Assembly: GCA_030770545.1 (NCBI GenBank)
Contig: CM061102.1
Span: 4,515,501-4,579,500, forward strand
DNA length: 64,000 bases
Direction: 5' to 3'
Source: Macropodus opercularis
Taxonomy: Eukaryota; Chordata; Actinopteri; Anabantiformes; Osphronemidae
In this document: in pieces, positions 1 to 15,000 of the stretch
Position numbering within the stretch: the first letter of the stretch is position 1
How the letters are laid out: each line of letters opens with the position of its first letter
Notes under the pieces: generated by a model
What the model was told of the DNA's origin: nothing
The model's database searches: none
What the model saw: only the letters and a program-made list of their open reading frames with translations
Program-made: the position numbers and the translations under genes

Positions 1-3000
1 GGCGTGTTAAGAGAAATACGCTGCCTCTTCACAGCTCTGGGACATGCTGAGGTACAGTGTAGACAGCTGGCTAAACAACATAGTAACAGGAGTAGACCTC
101 ACCGGCTTTTGTCACTAGATGGAAATCAGTACAGGACTAAATAACTACTGCAGACAGCTGGCGCCATATTTTCACTAAAAATAGAGAATTGGTGTGAAAA
201 TAGCAAGATGGAGGAAAAATCATGTGCTTGTAGCTAAGATTGATATGCAGCCGGTGAAGCCCCTCACATCGTATGACGCCATTATAAAAATAACTGATTC
301 TATAATTGTCCTCCCCTCCAGGACGATGACAAGCCCATGATAGAGGTCATGGACCAGTTGAGTCCAGCTGTAATGGACAGCTTTGTTCATGTGGCGGTTT
401 CTGACTCAGTAAGTGTTAGATCATTTTTTTATATAATCCAAATTCCCTGTTTTGCGGCTGTGCTGTTTTTTTTATATAATCCAAATTCCCTGTTTTGCTG
501 CTGTGTTTTATTCTCTAATGTGTCCCGTTGTCCCCCTTAGTCCACTTTGCCTCTCAGCCACCACGTTGACCTCCAGTGGCTTGTGGAGTGGTCAGCTCGA
601 CTGGTGAGCAGCTCCTACGACGTGAAGAGCCCAAGCCATGTCTGGATCTTCGCTCAGTGCTTGAAAGACCCTTGGGTGCTCTGTCTGCACATCTTCCTGC
701 GGCAGGAGCACCTGCCCAAACACTGCCCCATCGCCTTGGGATACGCCTGGCCCTATGCTTTCACACGGCTCCAGCTGCTACTGCCCCTGGTTGATCCCAA
801 GTACATGAAAACACTGCAAATCATTTATGTCCATTGGATAATCACATTTATATACATATATTATAATAAGCATCAAAGCATCAAACTGATCACCTCATTC
901 TTTTTTCACTTCTATCACAGCAGCCCAGTGAATGCTAAGAAGACCAGCACAGCAGGATCCAGTGACAACTACATCTCACTGTGGCGTAACTACCTGATCC
1001 TGTGTCTTGGTGTGGCTAAACCGAGCATCATGTCTCCTGGTCATCTTAGAGCTTCCACACCAGAGATCACTGCCACTACGCCTGATGGCAGTGTCACGTA
1101 TGACAACAAAGTGTGTGTTTGTGCTAAGAAAAGACATGGTTTGGGATTATTTTACTGTTTGAAATAGAAGTCTTATTTTGTACTGTGAAGTTCAATTTGT
1201 TTTATGTTGGTTACCCATATTTACAGATAAATATATGTTTTTTAGGTGATAGGCACCCCTTCGGTAGCATGGCTTCTAAAACAACTTGTCCCTCTGATGA
1301 GAGCTGAGAGTCTGGAGATCACTGAGTCTCTGGTGCTGGGGTTTGGATGCACAAATGCTCTAGTGTTCAGGTACTCGCACAACAACATGTACTTGAGTCA
1401 AAGGCAGTTAATAGATTTGACTACAGCAGAATGATATCTTTACATCTTACACAAGAAACACGATTTCCTAGTGGTTTTTATACTGTTTTCATGTGCTACG
1501 AATGCTTATCTGTCTCTACATTCTTTGCTATTTACTTCCCTAAATCTGCTGCATGCTCTCTGACATTCAGAGAATTAAAGAACAAATACATCCCCTGCTG
1601 AATACAGGGGAATTCTCAGAGTGACAGACATGTATCACATTCTTTGGGAGTACAGAGGTTGCATTGTAAAAGGAAGGTATTTTTACCTGAAAGGGTTTCC
1701 AAAAAGTTGCGTGTTATTGAAAAAGAGATTAAGGCCACACCAGACACGTTTTCTAACATTTCTGTGTTTTTAGGATTAGTGGCTTTAGGACATGTGATGT
1801 TTGGATTACGAAAGCTAGATATCTATTAAAAACGTTTTTCCCCACATTCACCCTCTGCCTGCAAGAAAGAAAGAAACATTTGATCAATGCCGTCAACTCA
1901 GTAATGAGGCAGTAAATTGATTTTCCCCTCCGTCTTGTCTACAGGGAGCTAGTGGAAGAACTCCATCCACTGATGAAAGAAGCACTAGAACGTAGACCTG
2001 AGGTAACTCGCACAGAAACAGAAATTAATTGACTATACTGGTGCCGGACGAAAAACACTGCAGATGGAATATATTGTCAATACAGAGTCAGACGTCTTTA
2101 AAATACACCAATTTCTGTCTTTAATGTCTTACAGCAGAAAGTATATACTGTGAGAATGGAAGCTTTGAGAAAAATTTTGCATGAGTCTATATTTATTTAT
2201 CAGAACTGATTTATAGAATATTTGTGCTGCTTCTGTCAATTGAAGTCAGTTCGATGTGTCAGTCATCCTCCCTAATTTATCAGTAAATTGAAAACCTGTC
2301 TGCGCCTTCAGAACAAGAAGCGTAGGGAGAGGAGGGATCTCCTCAGGCTGCAGCTGCTGAGGATCTTTGAACTGTTGGCCAATGCAGGAGTTATCAGTGA
2401 CAGGTAGAACATCATCTGCTCTTCTCAGTGAAATAATTAACATATTTCCCATCAATATACACTAGTAACATTCTCTGTCTAACTACAAGATGATTTCTAT
2501 AAATCTCTTTATGTGTAGCACCAATGGGGCTCTGGAGCGCGATTCTTTGGCACTGGGTGCGTTGTTCCTAGAGTATGTGGATCTAACCCGGATGCTTCTG
2601 GAGGCTGAGAATGAGAAGGAGCTGGATGTGCTTAAAGACATCAGAGCTCATTTCAGTGGGATGGTGGCCAATCTCATCCAGTGTGTTCCTGGTAAATAGT
2701 TTTCTTCCTATTCCGTTCCTAATGCATGGTCTCTGTCATAGTAGACGTAGTAAGCTTTAGTTTTAGCTGCACGACCTTTAGGTTTACATTAACCTTTGCC
2801 TCCTACCCCATCCTCCTTGTTTTTTACTCTCAATGCTGTGCAGTCCACCATAGACGATTCCTCTTCCCTCAGCAGTCTCTGAGACACCACCTCTTCATCC
2901 TCTTCAGCCAATGGGCTGGACCCTTCAGTGTTATGTTCACTCCCCTCGATCGTTACAGTGACCGCAACCACCAGATCACTCGCTACCAGTACTGCGCTCT

Positions 3001-6000
3001 CAAAGTAAGCAACAGCCAGACTCAAACACTCATATTTTCCTTGTTATTTCACACAAACCTCAGCATTAACTCCCTTCAACTTTTATTATCTAGGCCATGT
3101 CAGCAGTCCTGTGTTGTGGCCCAGTGTTTGACAATGTGGGTCTGTCTACTGACGGTTATCTCTACAAATGGCTTGACAACATCTTGGCCTGCCACGACAT
3201 ACGAGTAGGTCAAGTGTGGGACGTATGCTTGTATTTAACGTGAGCATTGTTTTTATTTTTATTGATGTAATACTACATGATAATTACATTTTGCTCTAGG
3301 TGCACCGTCTGGGGTGTGAGGTTGTGATTCTGCTGCTAGAGCTAAACCCAGACCAGAGCAATCTGTTCAACTGGGCTGTGGACCGTTGCTTCACTGGGTC
3401 GTACCAGCTGGCGTCTGGCTGTTTCAAGGCCATTGCCACTGTCTGTGGTAACAGGTGGGAATCATGTCCTGCTGCTGTTCTTTTGTGTCAGGACACTGAG
3501 TATCTGCCTGCTCTAATCTGACATTCCATGGTGGAGAAAGAAATAATTTTTATACAATAATACTATTTCGAGAGACTGATGCACCTTGATTTCATGTTAA
3601 CCACAAACTAATAACCCTTTTTCAATTTGTTTTAGGAATTATCCTTGTGACCTTGTGACCTTGCTCAATCTAGTGCTGTTCAAGTCCTCAGACACCAGCA
3701 GAGAAATATATGAGATATCCATGCAGCTAATGCAGGCATGTTCACATTTACAACAGACAGAGACACTATTTCAGCCTTACATGATAAATGGAATACAATG
3801 AAGATCAATAATTGTCTGCAGGTGCTGGAGTCTAAGCTGTGTGCGTACTCTAAGCGGATGGTGGAGCAGAAGCCTGGTAATATTTTGTATGGAACACACG
3901 GCCCGTTGCCTCCCCTGTACAGCGTCAACCTATCTCAACTCTCCATTCAGCTCTCCAGCATGTACCCAGAACTCACGCTGCCGCTTTTCTCAGGTAAATA
4001 CTGAGGAGTTGTGCTCAGGTTTTAACATACTGGAGATATTTCTTCAACATTTTATGTCTGATTATGATGTCCTGCGGAGAACAGCTTCCTGTCAAGCTAA
4101 GGAAGCAGCTAGGTGCTAAAGTTATCACGTTCTGTACATACGTCCATTATAAAGTAAAGCAGACGGGGTTTTGTTTTGCTCCTGCAGAGGTCAGCCAGCG
4201 TTTCCCCACCACCCACCCTAACGGCAGACAGATCATGCTTTCCTACCTGCTACCCTGGCTCAGTAACATCGAGCTAGTAGACACAGGGCTCCTACCCCCT
4301 GCGTCAAGCCCATGCACACCAGAAGAAGAACCTCGCGGGCAGGGCCAGGGGTTGTCTCCCAGTCTGAGGGGTAACGGCTGGGGCTCTCTGCAGGCGACCT
4401 CGTTGGTGCTAAACAACCTCATGTTCATGACTGCTAAGGTGGGATAAGGCTTGTTCCACTGCCCTTTCATTCTCAATCATATCTTTTTCCTTTCCTTCCT
4501 CAACTGGTTTTATTTCTTTATATTCAGTATGGAGATGAGGTTCCGGGCCCAGAGATTGAGAATGCCTGGAATGCTCTGGTGTCCAACGAGAGGTGGAGTA
4601 ACAACTTACGGATCACTCTGCAGTTCCTTATCAGCCTGTGTGGAGTCAGCAGTGATACTACACTGCTGCCCTATGTACGTTTGCTCTGCACACATCACCA
4701 CACCTACAGTAGAGGCACCAGAGTTTTAAATAAGCCATTTTTTGGTATAATAATAAAATGCACTGGAATAAATGACATTTTGTCACATAATGGCTACATT
4801 GTTGGATAACAAATAATATTGTACAACTGTGTCTGTTTTAGATTAAGAAGGTGGTGATCTACCTGTGTCGAAACAACACCATCCAGACTATGGAGGAGCT
4901 TCTGTTTGAGCTGCAGCAGACAGACCCAGTCAATCCTGTGGTCTTACACTGTGACAACCCTCCCTTCTACCGTTTCGCTGCCAGCAACAAAGCCTCCACA
5001 TCACAGACAGGTAGGAGATCCTGTATTAGTCTCTAATGTCCAACCATATTGTCTTTTTAGTGTTGACTTGGTTGAAGTTGGCAGCTTGTTTCGTGACTGC
5101 TGTCTGCTATGTGTAGGCACCACTTCCAGCAGTAACACCGTGGTTGCAGGTCAGGAGAACCTGCCGGACACTGATGAGAACAAGCTGGTCAGAGACAGTG
5201 AAGAGCGGTCAGTATATAAATATTTTGTATGTTTACACCGTCCTTTTTACTCATGTAATAACACAGTAAATTACATGTCTGTATCTAAACTCTCTGAATG
5301 TTGCGTGTCTCAGTAGGGCCAGGGCTCACAACAGACTGGAATCTCGCTACAGCAACAGCTCCGGAGGCTCGTACGAAGATGAAAAGAGTAGGTGACTTGG
5401 TTCTCGTGGGAATAAATGTACAAACTTGCTGAACTGGACACGCAGCCTGTGGGTGCTCACAGCAGTCTGTTGTCCGTAAAGAGCTCCAGGCCATGGATTC
5501 CTCCTGTCACTTCAGGATGTTCACCAGTTTAATCGACAAACGACTTTATGCAAATCTTCAATATCCCTGTTCGTGCCTACGTGCATGTTTGATAATAGTC
5601 AGTCAGCTTTCACATTTAAACAGAAAAGAACCATGGAACTGGGATGAAATGTGGGTGTGTCATTTATGGCATTTATATTGTAGATTAATGACATCTTACT
5701 TTGACTCAAAACAAATCCCTAAAACACACAAACCTTGATCACAGCACTTGTCTGGACTTTACTGTACTGCTTGCCAGTATAGTATTTTTAAATAGCTATC
5801 AAAACGAAAGACAATGTCACAAGTGTCTGGATATTTATATTGACTAAATCCTGGGACTGGTTTCTTTCTGTAGCTGACCCTCTTCCTCCTTATGCTGGCT
5901 GGCTACTGGGTGTTCTGGAGACCAACCGCCCTCAGCCATTACCCATGCCCGTTAATGGAGGCTGCTGGGCTCCTCTGGTTGACTACCTTCCAGAAACCAT

Positions 6001-9000
6001 AACACCTAGAGGACCACTTCATAGGTATTAACAGACAAACATAACACAATGGAAACACACTGTACAGACAGCATACTAGGAAATAATTAGACAAAATATA
6101 CACAGAAGATGGAAAGTCAGCATGACAAAGTGTTCTCTCACACAGACTAGTCACACCTACTCCCACTAGTCAAACCTAGAGAGCTGGCTCTCTGTGCTAT
6201 GTCGAGAATGCATGTTGGAAGACATCTACTAAATCTCTGTCTCTCTCAGCAGCTTAAAAAATAGTATCATTGAAATGAGAAAAACATTAGCGTCAGTTTG
6301 GATTTAGGATGCATGCAGTTTAATTTCTATCCCAGGAGTTAGATGAATGGCTTTATAAACCAGTTTCTCTACCCAGATTTGATCATATTATCATTCAGTG
6401 GTAAGAGAAGCCTCGTGGTTCCAGAAAAAACAAAACAAAAAAAACAGTCGGGCTTCATGGAAATCAGTGTTGGTACAATCTGTATCTCAAGTGCCTCAAA
6501 CACCTGCTTATGGAGGTGAAACAGATTATCAGTATGAGTTTTATCTGCCCTGGAACTGCCATTATTTCCTTTTCTTGTGAATGTTTATACTGAAGAGAGA
6601 CCAGAATCAGGGACACAAAAGCATAGTTATTATTAGCATAATTTATTAATGTTGGTAGGTTAACGTGTGTGTCTGTCCCCAGGTGTAACATTGCAGTGAT
6701 CTTTATGACTGAAATGGTGGTGGACCACAGTGTGAGAGAAGACTGGGCTTTACACCTGCCCCTGCTACTGCATGCTCTCTTCCTGGGTAGGCAACACACC
6801 TTCACTTTGGTCCTTCTGCTAGTACAAGCACTAGTATTGTCACACATAAAATATAAAACCTATTGTGACCTATTGTTAGAAAAAATGTTGTTCAGTCTGT
6901 CTCATCTTCCAATGAGGAAACACGGGGTGTAGCTGAGAACAAAGATAAGATCAAAAATCGTTGCCCACAGCAGCTTCACATCTCCATGCGTTACACACAA
7001 AAACAATTTGAGTTGCGTAGGTATTTTCTGTGACGTCTTTACCTGTCATGTTGTGACAATGTGAGCTTTTATCACCGTCCCACATAGATGCACATTTCAG
7101 GACAGATCATCCTTAGTGCAACATAGATAGACGCATTCCCCAGGTCCTGCGACACAATAACTGGATTATCTAATGAGGATGCCACCCCGGCCTTTGCAGA
7201 CATATGATAATTCACTCTGCATACTGTGCATACTACCCTCAAGCTCAGACTGTTCATTGACATCAAATTAGTTATGACATGCACATGAAGTTGTGAAGGA
7301 ATGTTTGTGTGTGTTGTTTCACACATTTTGCTGTTGGGTACTAGAAAGAAGACTAGTTCCCTGGTTAGAAGTTGTCATAGCAACCACAAAAATAAATAAA
7401 ACCTATGGCAAGAAACGGTAAATGAGCATTTCAGTGCAGATGCAGATAAACATTAGCATCGGTTATTAGCCCGCTATCATTATTCTGATTCTGGTTGTGT
7501 GTTTTGTTACTCAGGTCTGGACCACTATAGACCAGAGGTCTATGAACACAGCAAACGTCTCCTTCTTCACCTTCTTATTGCCCTCTCCTGTAACAACAAC
7601 TTCCAGGTCAGAGTGGAGTCCTAATACTTGTTATCATTATGCCACTTTACCCTAAATTCATGAAGTGGCAATTGAGAGTTATTTTAAGTCAGAACAGACG
7701 TCTTCAGGCTTCAGCCAGATGTCTTAGCCTGAAGAACTTCCTTGCTTATCTCTAGGTAATAGCTTCAGTTCTGATGCTAACCAGGGAGATAAGTGACAAC
7801 AAGACCCTCACTATTAAGTCCAGCTACCACACAGAGTATCAGCAGTCACGTAAGTGGAAAAAATGTTTACCTGTATAGAAATAAACAGTTGAACATTAAA
7901 TAGCTATATGATACAACAGTCCAGTACGTAACACGATAGCACAGCACAGCCACTTACTTGTCATGCTTCCTCAGATGCACCTGACTTCCTGCGAGAGTGG
8001 CAGGCATCTCCAGTGGCAGACTCTGGCCTCAGCTCCACCTCCAACTCATCCTCAGCCAGTCTGGGGGGTGGCAGCGCTGCGAGCAGTGTTGGAAACCTAC
8101 CCCTTGTAACGCCTGATGACCTGGAGGACCTTGAAGATACCCCCAATGAAACAGACGAGAAGACACACAAACTCATTGAGTTTCTGTCCACCAGGTACGT
8201 TACCCCACTGAGGATTTGTGTTACTCTACACGTGCCATTGCAGCATTTAGCCAATATCTCTTCATGTTTATTAATTACATGTGGTTGCATGCCTTAGAGT
8301 CTGCTGTGGTGCATGTATAACAAGTATGTGGTGCTACTGGTGGTGGGTATACAGTGCCTGGAGTACTGTGTTGTTGTTGCTCAGAGCGTTTGGGCCCCTG
8401 TGGGTGCACGAAGACATCACACCAAAGAACCCCAACTCCAAGAGCACAGAGCAGCTCTCCAACTTCCTACGCCACGTCGTCTCTGTCTTCAAGGAGTCCA
8501 AGTCTGGTGAGAATGTGCTCATGTTGATGCCAGATGTCTTTCACTGAATTACAGAAATCAGTAGCTAAGTGCAGCGTTCAAAAATTATATGTTTAAAGTC
8601 CTTTTTATATTTCAGTTTCCTAAACAATTACTCGTTCTTTCAACTAGTTGTTGAAATAAATAATCCTTGTCTGCAAAAACATAGCAGTAATAACAAACCT
8701 GTCAGTTTACCCATGTGTTTCAGATTTCCACTTGGAGCAGCAGCTGAGCGATGTGGCTTTGCAGACAGCTCTGTGCAGCTCCTCCCGACACTACGCTGGG
8801 CGCTCCTTTCAGATTTTCCGAACTCTCAAACAGCCAATCAACAACCACGCTGTGGCTGACCTGGTCTCACGCCTCGTTGAGGTGGTGGGCGAACACGGAG
8901 ATGAGGTGCAGGTGAGGGAGAGCAAGAGACAGAGAGAGGGAACTGAACCCGCAGTCTACACCTTTTGACTCACAGGTCATGTGTTTCAGGGATATGTGAT

Positions 9001-12000
9001 GGAGGTGCTGTTGACACTGGAGTCAGTCGTGGTGAATCTAGCAGAGTGTCTGAAAAACAGCGACCTCATGGCCGCTCTCACCAGGTATACATCTGCATAT
9101 ACGTGTAGTGATTTGATACAGCGTAACCTATTTAGTCATCAATAATCACATTTATATGCTGTATGATCATTGTATTGTATTCGATTCACAGGACATCCTC
9201 GCCTGACTTTGTGACTAGTGACAAACTTATGAACAGAAAGAGCACCGGTCAGCTGAACTTCCCTGGTCCAGGATTTGTTGGCCTGTCATCACAGCGCCAC
9301 CAACGATCCTACTCGGTTCCCAAGAAGTTTGGTGAATGTGGCAACCAGTTGAGTGACCCTCCTCGCAGCGCAACTCTGGATCGCATACAGGTGAGAGGGG
9401 ACTTGTTTCACACAATACACATCACGTATTCATGTTGTGTCCCAGCAGAAATCTATTGTCTATCTGATATCTTAACCTACAGGCCTGCAACAGTCATGGC
9501 CTCGCCCGAATAGGAAGAACCCCCGGGTCCTGCATGTCGTCAACTAATCGTATTGACCCCAGCGTGTTGTCGGATCCTGCCCACGTGTCCCATCCTTCAT
9601 CGATACTGGCCACGGTCTTCTGGGTTGCAGTGTCGCTCATGGAGTCCGACTTTGAGTTTGAATATCAGATGTCACTTCGCCTCGTTCACAAGCTGCTATC
9701 AAAGGTACATAAGATGGAACATGGTAATCTCTGAGGGAAGTTATGTTAACTGTGAAAATTAGAGCAGAGATATGTGAAACCTTCCCTTTGTTAAGCATGA
9801 ATCTTGTTTTCGGGCACTTACCAGCTTCAGTTTAACCAACCGACTTTAACTTCTCAGGTGCCGTTGGACAGAGCAGAGAACCGAGAGCGCCTGGAGAAGC
9901 TGCAGGCTCAGCTGCACTGGAGCGGGTTCTCTGGAATTCAGCAGCTCTTGCTGAAGGGTTTTACCTCCCCATCCACATCTGACCTCACCTTACAACTTTT
10001 CTGTCAGCTCACACCAGTCTCTCGTGTACCCGTCGTAGACAGCTCACAGTCTATAGGTTTGTACTGCAGACTGCAGCGTGTTGTTGGATGACAAATCCTG
10101 TAATTTGGTAATTTTTAGATCAAATGTACTTCTTCTTCTTCTTCTTCTTCTTAAGGTTTCCCACTGAATGTGCTGTGTCTGCTGCCTCACCTGGTGCAGC
10201 ACTTTGGCCACCCAACTCAGTTTTGTAAGGAGAGTGCTGAGAGGATTGCACAGGTACAAATGTCCAGTGATGCCTTCACTTGAACTCATTCTAATTTCAG
10301 TTCCCTATGCTTGATTAAGGTTAATCATATTGTAGATTTTGAAACAGTTTGTCTAAAAAAGTGAAAAAGTGACGTTGCAGTTTTCTGTCTCTCCCTCTGT
10401 CAGGTGTGTTTGGTGGAGAAAAACACGAAGTTGTCCCATTTGGCCCATGTCATGACTCTTTATAAGACACGTTCCTACACACGGGATCCTTTTTCCTGGG
10501 TCAGCGTGGTTTGCCGCTACCTTCATGAGGCTTTCTGCGACATCACACTCAGCATGGTCACCTACATGGCTGAGGTGAGTGTCAGTAAATATGTAATATC
10601 GGTAACATTAGCTTTCTAATTGAGGATCATGGGTTCATGTTGAACTGTTCAGCAGACCTTTCCCCTAAGCTTGATCAATTTCTTTTATGCTTTGTCATTA
10701 GCTGCTGGATAAGGGGCTTCCCAGTATGCAGCAGTCCCTTCTTCAGATCATCTACTGCCTGCTCAGCCACATGGACCTCACTGCTGTACAACTCAAACAG
10801 TTCAATGGTGATGTCATAAAGACCATTGAGAAGTTTGTCCAGGTAAATGTCCTGCAGCTCTTTGTCTTGTGCGACACATTTGCACTGCTCTGTCTCTTAT
10901 ATTGTGTGGTTAATGTAATATCACAGACAATCCACTGGAAGGATGCTCTGAACATCTTAAAGTTGGTGGTATCACGCTCTGCCAGCCTAGTCCATCCAGT
11001 GTATGGCCACACACCAGGTGACCTTTCCAACCTAGAGGTTAGCAGAGTGTGGGATGGTTCAGCAAAGGCACTGCCTGGGAAAACACTGGATTTCACTTTT
11101 GACATCTCAGAGGTGAGAAAGTCATCAAATATAATAATAATTATTAAACATGGGTCAAGCTGTCCTAAACTATTAATCCTCTTCAGACTCCAGTTATTGG
11201 GCGTCGGTTTGATGAGCTCCAGGGTTCAGGGGGACGGGAGGGAAAAGCCAGAGCCATGGCTGTAACCCGCAGCACTTCATCCACTTCCTCTGGATCCAAC
11301 TCCAACACCATTCTGGTGCCTGTCAGCTGGAGGCGACCACAGTCATCACAGGTAGAGTTACGCCTACAATTTAAATGCTAAATCCAGTGAACGCCTGGCT
11401 GATTCACCGGTTATCTCAAAATATGCAGTAGGTGAAAACTGATGAGCCAAAAAGGTGAAAGGGAAATAATTTGTCTAATAATCTGTTCCTGCACTGATTA
11501 AGGCTCTTTCTCCTACATACAGAAAAGAACCAGAGAGAAGCTGGTGAATGTTTTGTCCCTTTGTGGACAGGAAGTTGGACTCACCAAGAACCCATCTGTA
11601 AGCTGCCTCTCATCTCTTGTATTCAATGTTCTGCCTGGTTAGCCTGTTGGTTAAGCTCCAAATCCACAGAAGGGAAAGAGGTGGAGGTCCTTAAAGCTGT
11701 TCAGCAGTTCATGGAGAATAACAATTTTATTGGTTTAGAGATACGAATATTCCAACTAGCTGTGCTTGATGAGTGTTAATAATTTTGTGTCTCTCCCTTC
11801 AGGTGATCTTCTCATCATGTGGCGACTTGGACATGATGGAGGTACGAGAGAGCGGGGTCTCGTCAGAGGAGGGAGGAACCAGAGAGGACACACTGGACGA
11901 CACTGCCAGTGAGCAGCAGTTCAGGGTTTTCAGAGACTTTGATTTCCTGGACGTGGAGCTGGAGGATGGAGAGGTAGGACCTATGATCGCTTTGACTTAC

Positions 12001-15000
12001 AGTGGGTACAATGACATGTCTGTCTTTCTTTCCCTTTTACCTTTATTGTGTTTCGTGTTTTCATGCTATCCTTCTTTAACATCAGTACATTGAAATGATA
12101 TTGCTCTGCCTCTCATCGTTGTCTCTCTATCAGTCTAACTCAGTGTCTCTCTTTCTTCCCCTTGCTGCCTAGGAGCTCCAGGTAAGGTTTCTCCTACCGA
12201 GCACAAATGTTAGCTTTTATCAACGCTGTGGTGTTGCTGGATTTTTTGTTTCCTACTGAAAATAAACGCTTTATTTTTGTGTTCACAGCTTGGTTGCAAA
12301 CATGCTACATGTCTGACAACACTGCTTTGTGTTGATGCTAGTAAATGACATTGCATCGTCTTAGAGATAAAGATCATCATGAATGCAAATAGCTTTTCCA
12401 GCTTTTTTTCATGCCATCAGTAACCATTCCTTTTGCATCATGTGCTTTTCCTCAGACGCTCTTAGACAGCAACCATTCCTTATCTTGAAGACTTAATATG
12501 AAGTTGGTCATCTCACAGCAGCAAGTTTTACTGCTGCTATTGTCACTGCTGTTGTCTTCCAATGTGTATGTATGTGTGTTTTATGCAGGGTGAGTCTCTC
12601 GATAACTTTAACTGGGGCGTTCGCCGGCGATCTCTGGACAGCACAGAGCTGGGCGACCTGTTAGAGGAGAGCCAGCACTCAGGCAGCACCCCGAGTCTAG
12701 GCCACGAGGACCCCCATGATTCAGATGAGTCCTCAGAAGAAGAGGAGTCTTCGACGAGCCAGAGTCTTTCTCACTCCCAGCTTGTGCGTAACTATTACTG
12801 GATCAATACAACAAGACTAAATCTTGTCAAATTCATTTTAAATAGTCTCAATTCGCCTTTGTTTCAGACTAATCCTTCTCCATCAGAGGAAACCAATCAC
12901 ACTGATTCTTTATCTACTTCTTACGACACGTCTGCCGACCCACAATCCTTCAGTGCCACTACACCCGGCCAGGGAGCCCTCCATGATAATCACAGCGGCC
13001 TACATGTGAGGAATAATGCACATCTATATACATATACATTTACTCATTTGAACAGCTATTAACCTCAGTAAAATATAATGTCCTCTCTTCAGGTCAGGGT
13101 GTGTGGCGAGGATGAGGACACTCAAGCCCAGGATGACGAACTGTCGCTGAGCACCAGCGAACTCCCTCACGGCTCAGACTGTGGTGAGAGCTTCACCCTG
13201 GACTTAGCGGGACAAGCTCAGGATCATCTGCCCAATGTGGACCACAGCCTCAACCCAGACTACTGCCAGCCACCGCTGGACTTTCTAGACCCTAACTGTC
13301 TTCCCAGGTGAGTGTGACAGAGACAGCAGGATAACAAAACAAAATGGAAACAGTATTATAACTTTAATACCACAGCCATAATGTTTGTGAATACAACATA
13401 ACTCAGCTTCTAAGAAATTAACTTCGGCAGCGCAATAATAATACTTCAGAATAAATCCTTAAATCCTGTGAAGAAGTATAAAAGTACGTTTAGATTGATT
13501 TTATGTGCTATGTATGCTATATACTTAGTTAAATTTGGCATTTGGCTGCATTCTCCCAGTTTTGCTACCAATGCTTACAATCTGTCAAAATCTAAATTCC
13601 TCTTAACTATCAAGAATTGTTGTATGTTCAGGAGGCATTTTTCCAAATACTTAAATGAGTTATCAGTGCCACAGCAGAATCCAATTGTCCACCTCATACA
13701 GCTCATATCATGCATAATCCCACGAGGGAGCTGGGCAGATGATTTTAATATAAAATCTTTTTTTTTGTGGCCCAATTTCTTTCCCATTTCCATGGCGACA
13801 GCTTACGTGATGATGTAGATGACTTGGAAGACCTTGGTTTTCCTCCTCCCCCCTCTCCATTTTTTTCCGCCATCTTGGCAGCCTTTCAACCCACAGTGTG
13901 TGACGATGTGGAGGAGGCGTGGCGTTGTCATATCAACCAGCTAGTGACAGATTCAGATGGGTCTTGTGCCGTTTACACTTTTCAAGTCTTCTCATCTCTC
14001 TTTAAGGTAAACCGCAGCAAATTCTGTTAAAGTGTTTCTGTTTGGTACTTTTTGACTCTTTTTTTTTACTTTCAAGCTAATCTGAGACAATTTACAGACA
14101 TACATGTATTTGCAACAGTGAAATAATGACTGAAATGATCATCATTTTTCGTCCAGAATATCCAGGGTAAATTCTGCACCCTGACAACTGATGTTGCCAC
14201 ATATCTTGGAGAGGGCTTAAGGGGCATTGGATCAAAGTTCCTTAGATCATCACAGATGCTGACAACATGTTCAGATTGTCCCACAATCTATATTGATGCT
14301 GAAACGGTGAGTTTCTGTGGCGACAATTGCTACATGTTTGTTTTTCCAGCTTATGGTAGCATGCAAACAAAGTCAAGTTTGTTCTGAATGAGTCCATCAA
14401 ATACTTCATTTCTTACCCCCACATTTCTTTTTGTTGTTCTTTCTAGATTATGTCCTATGGGCTCCTTGAAAAGATGAAGTTCAGTGTGCTGGAATTACAG
14501 GAGTACCTAGATACCTACAACACCAAAGAGGAGGCTGCCGTATCGGTAACTATTCTTTTGCAATAACATAATACTTGCTACATGCTTTTCTATTTACCAT
14601 TTCTCTTACCTTTATTTTTTTCCCTTCAGTGGCTGAGGAACTGTAAGGACACGTTTCCCAGGTGCCCCGGCGACTGTGTGGTTACATGCCAGCCTGGAGA
14701 TTCAGAGGAGAAGGTACAGACAACTTATTTCCAATTATTTTCACTGTAACAAACAGATTTACATGCAGAGACCTATGACTTATAGGTAACTTTTTGATTT
14801 GTGCTTTGTATTTGTCTCTCTTTGCTTCTGGGACGTTTGCTCTCTTTGCATGATCGCTGTGTTCTCTGTCATACTTTAAACCGTCAAATACTAATTGAAT
14901 TAGAACATGGTTGGGTTTCCTGTTCTGACTAATTCTTGCTAGCTGCTTTATGCTGTGCAGTGAATGTGATTGACTGATGCTTTGTCTTCTTACCTCACTC

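Noticed and set aside
547..1167. Long plus-strand frame reading straight through an intron of fry
   Set aside because: The stretch 801-920 interrupts a conserved block and is removed by GT-AG splicing that restores LVDP-NSPVNAKK.
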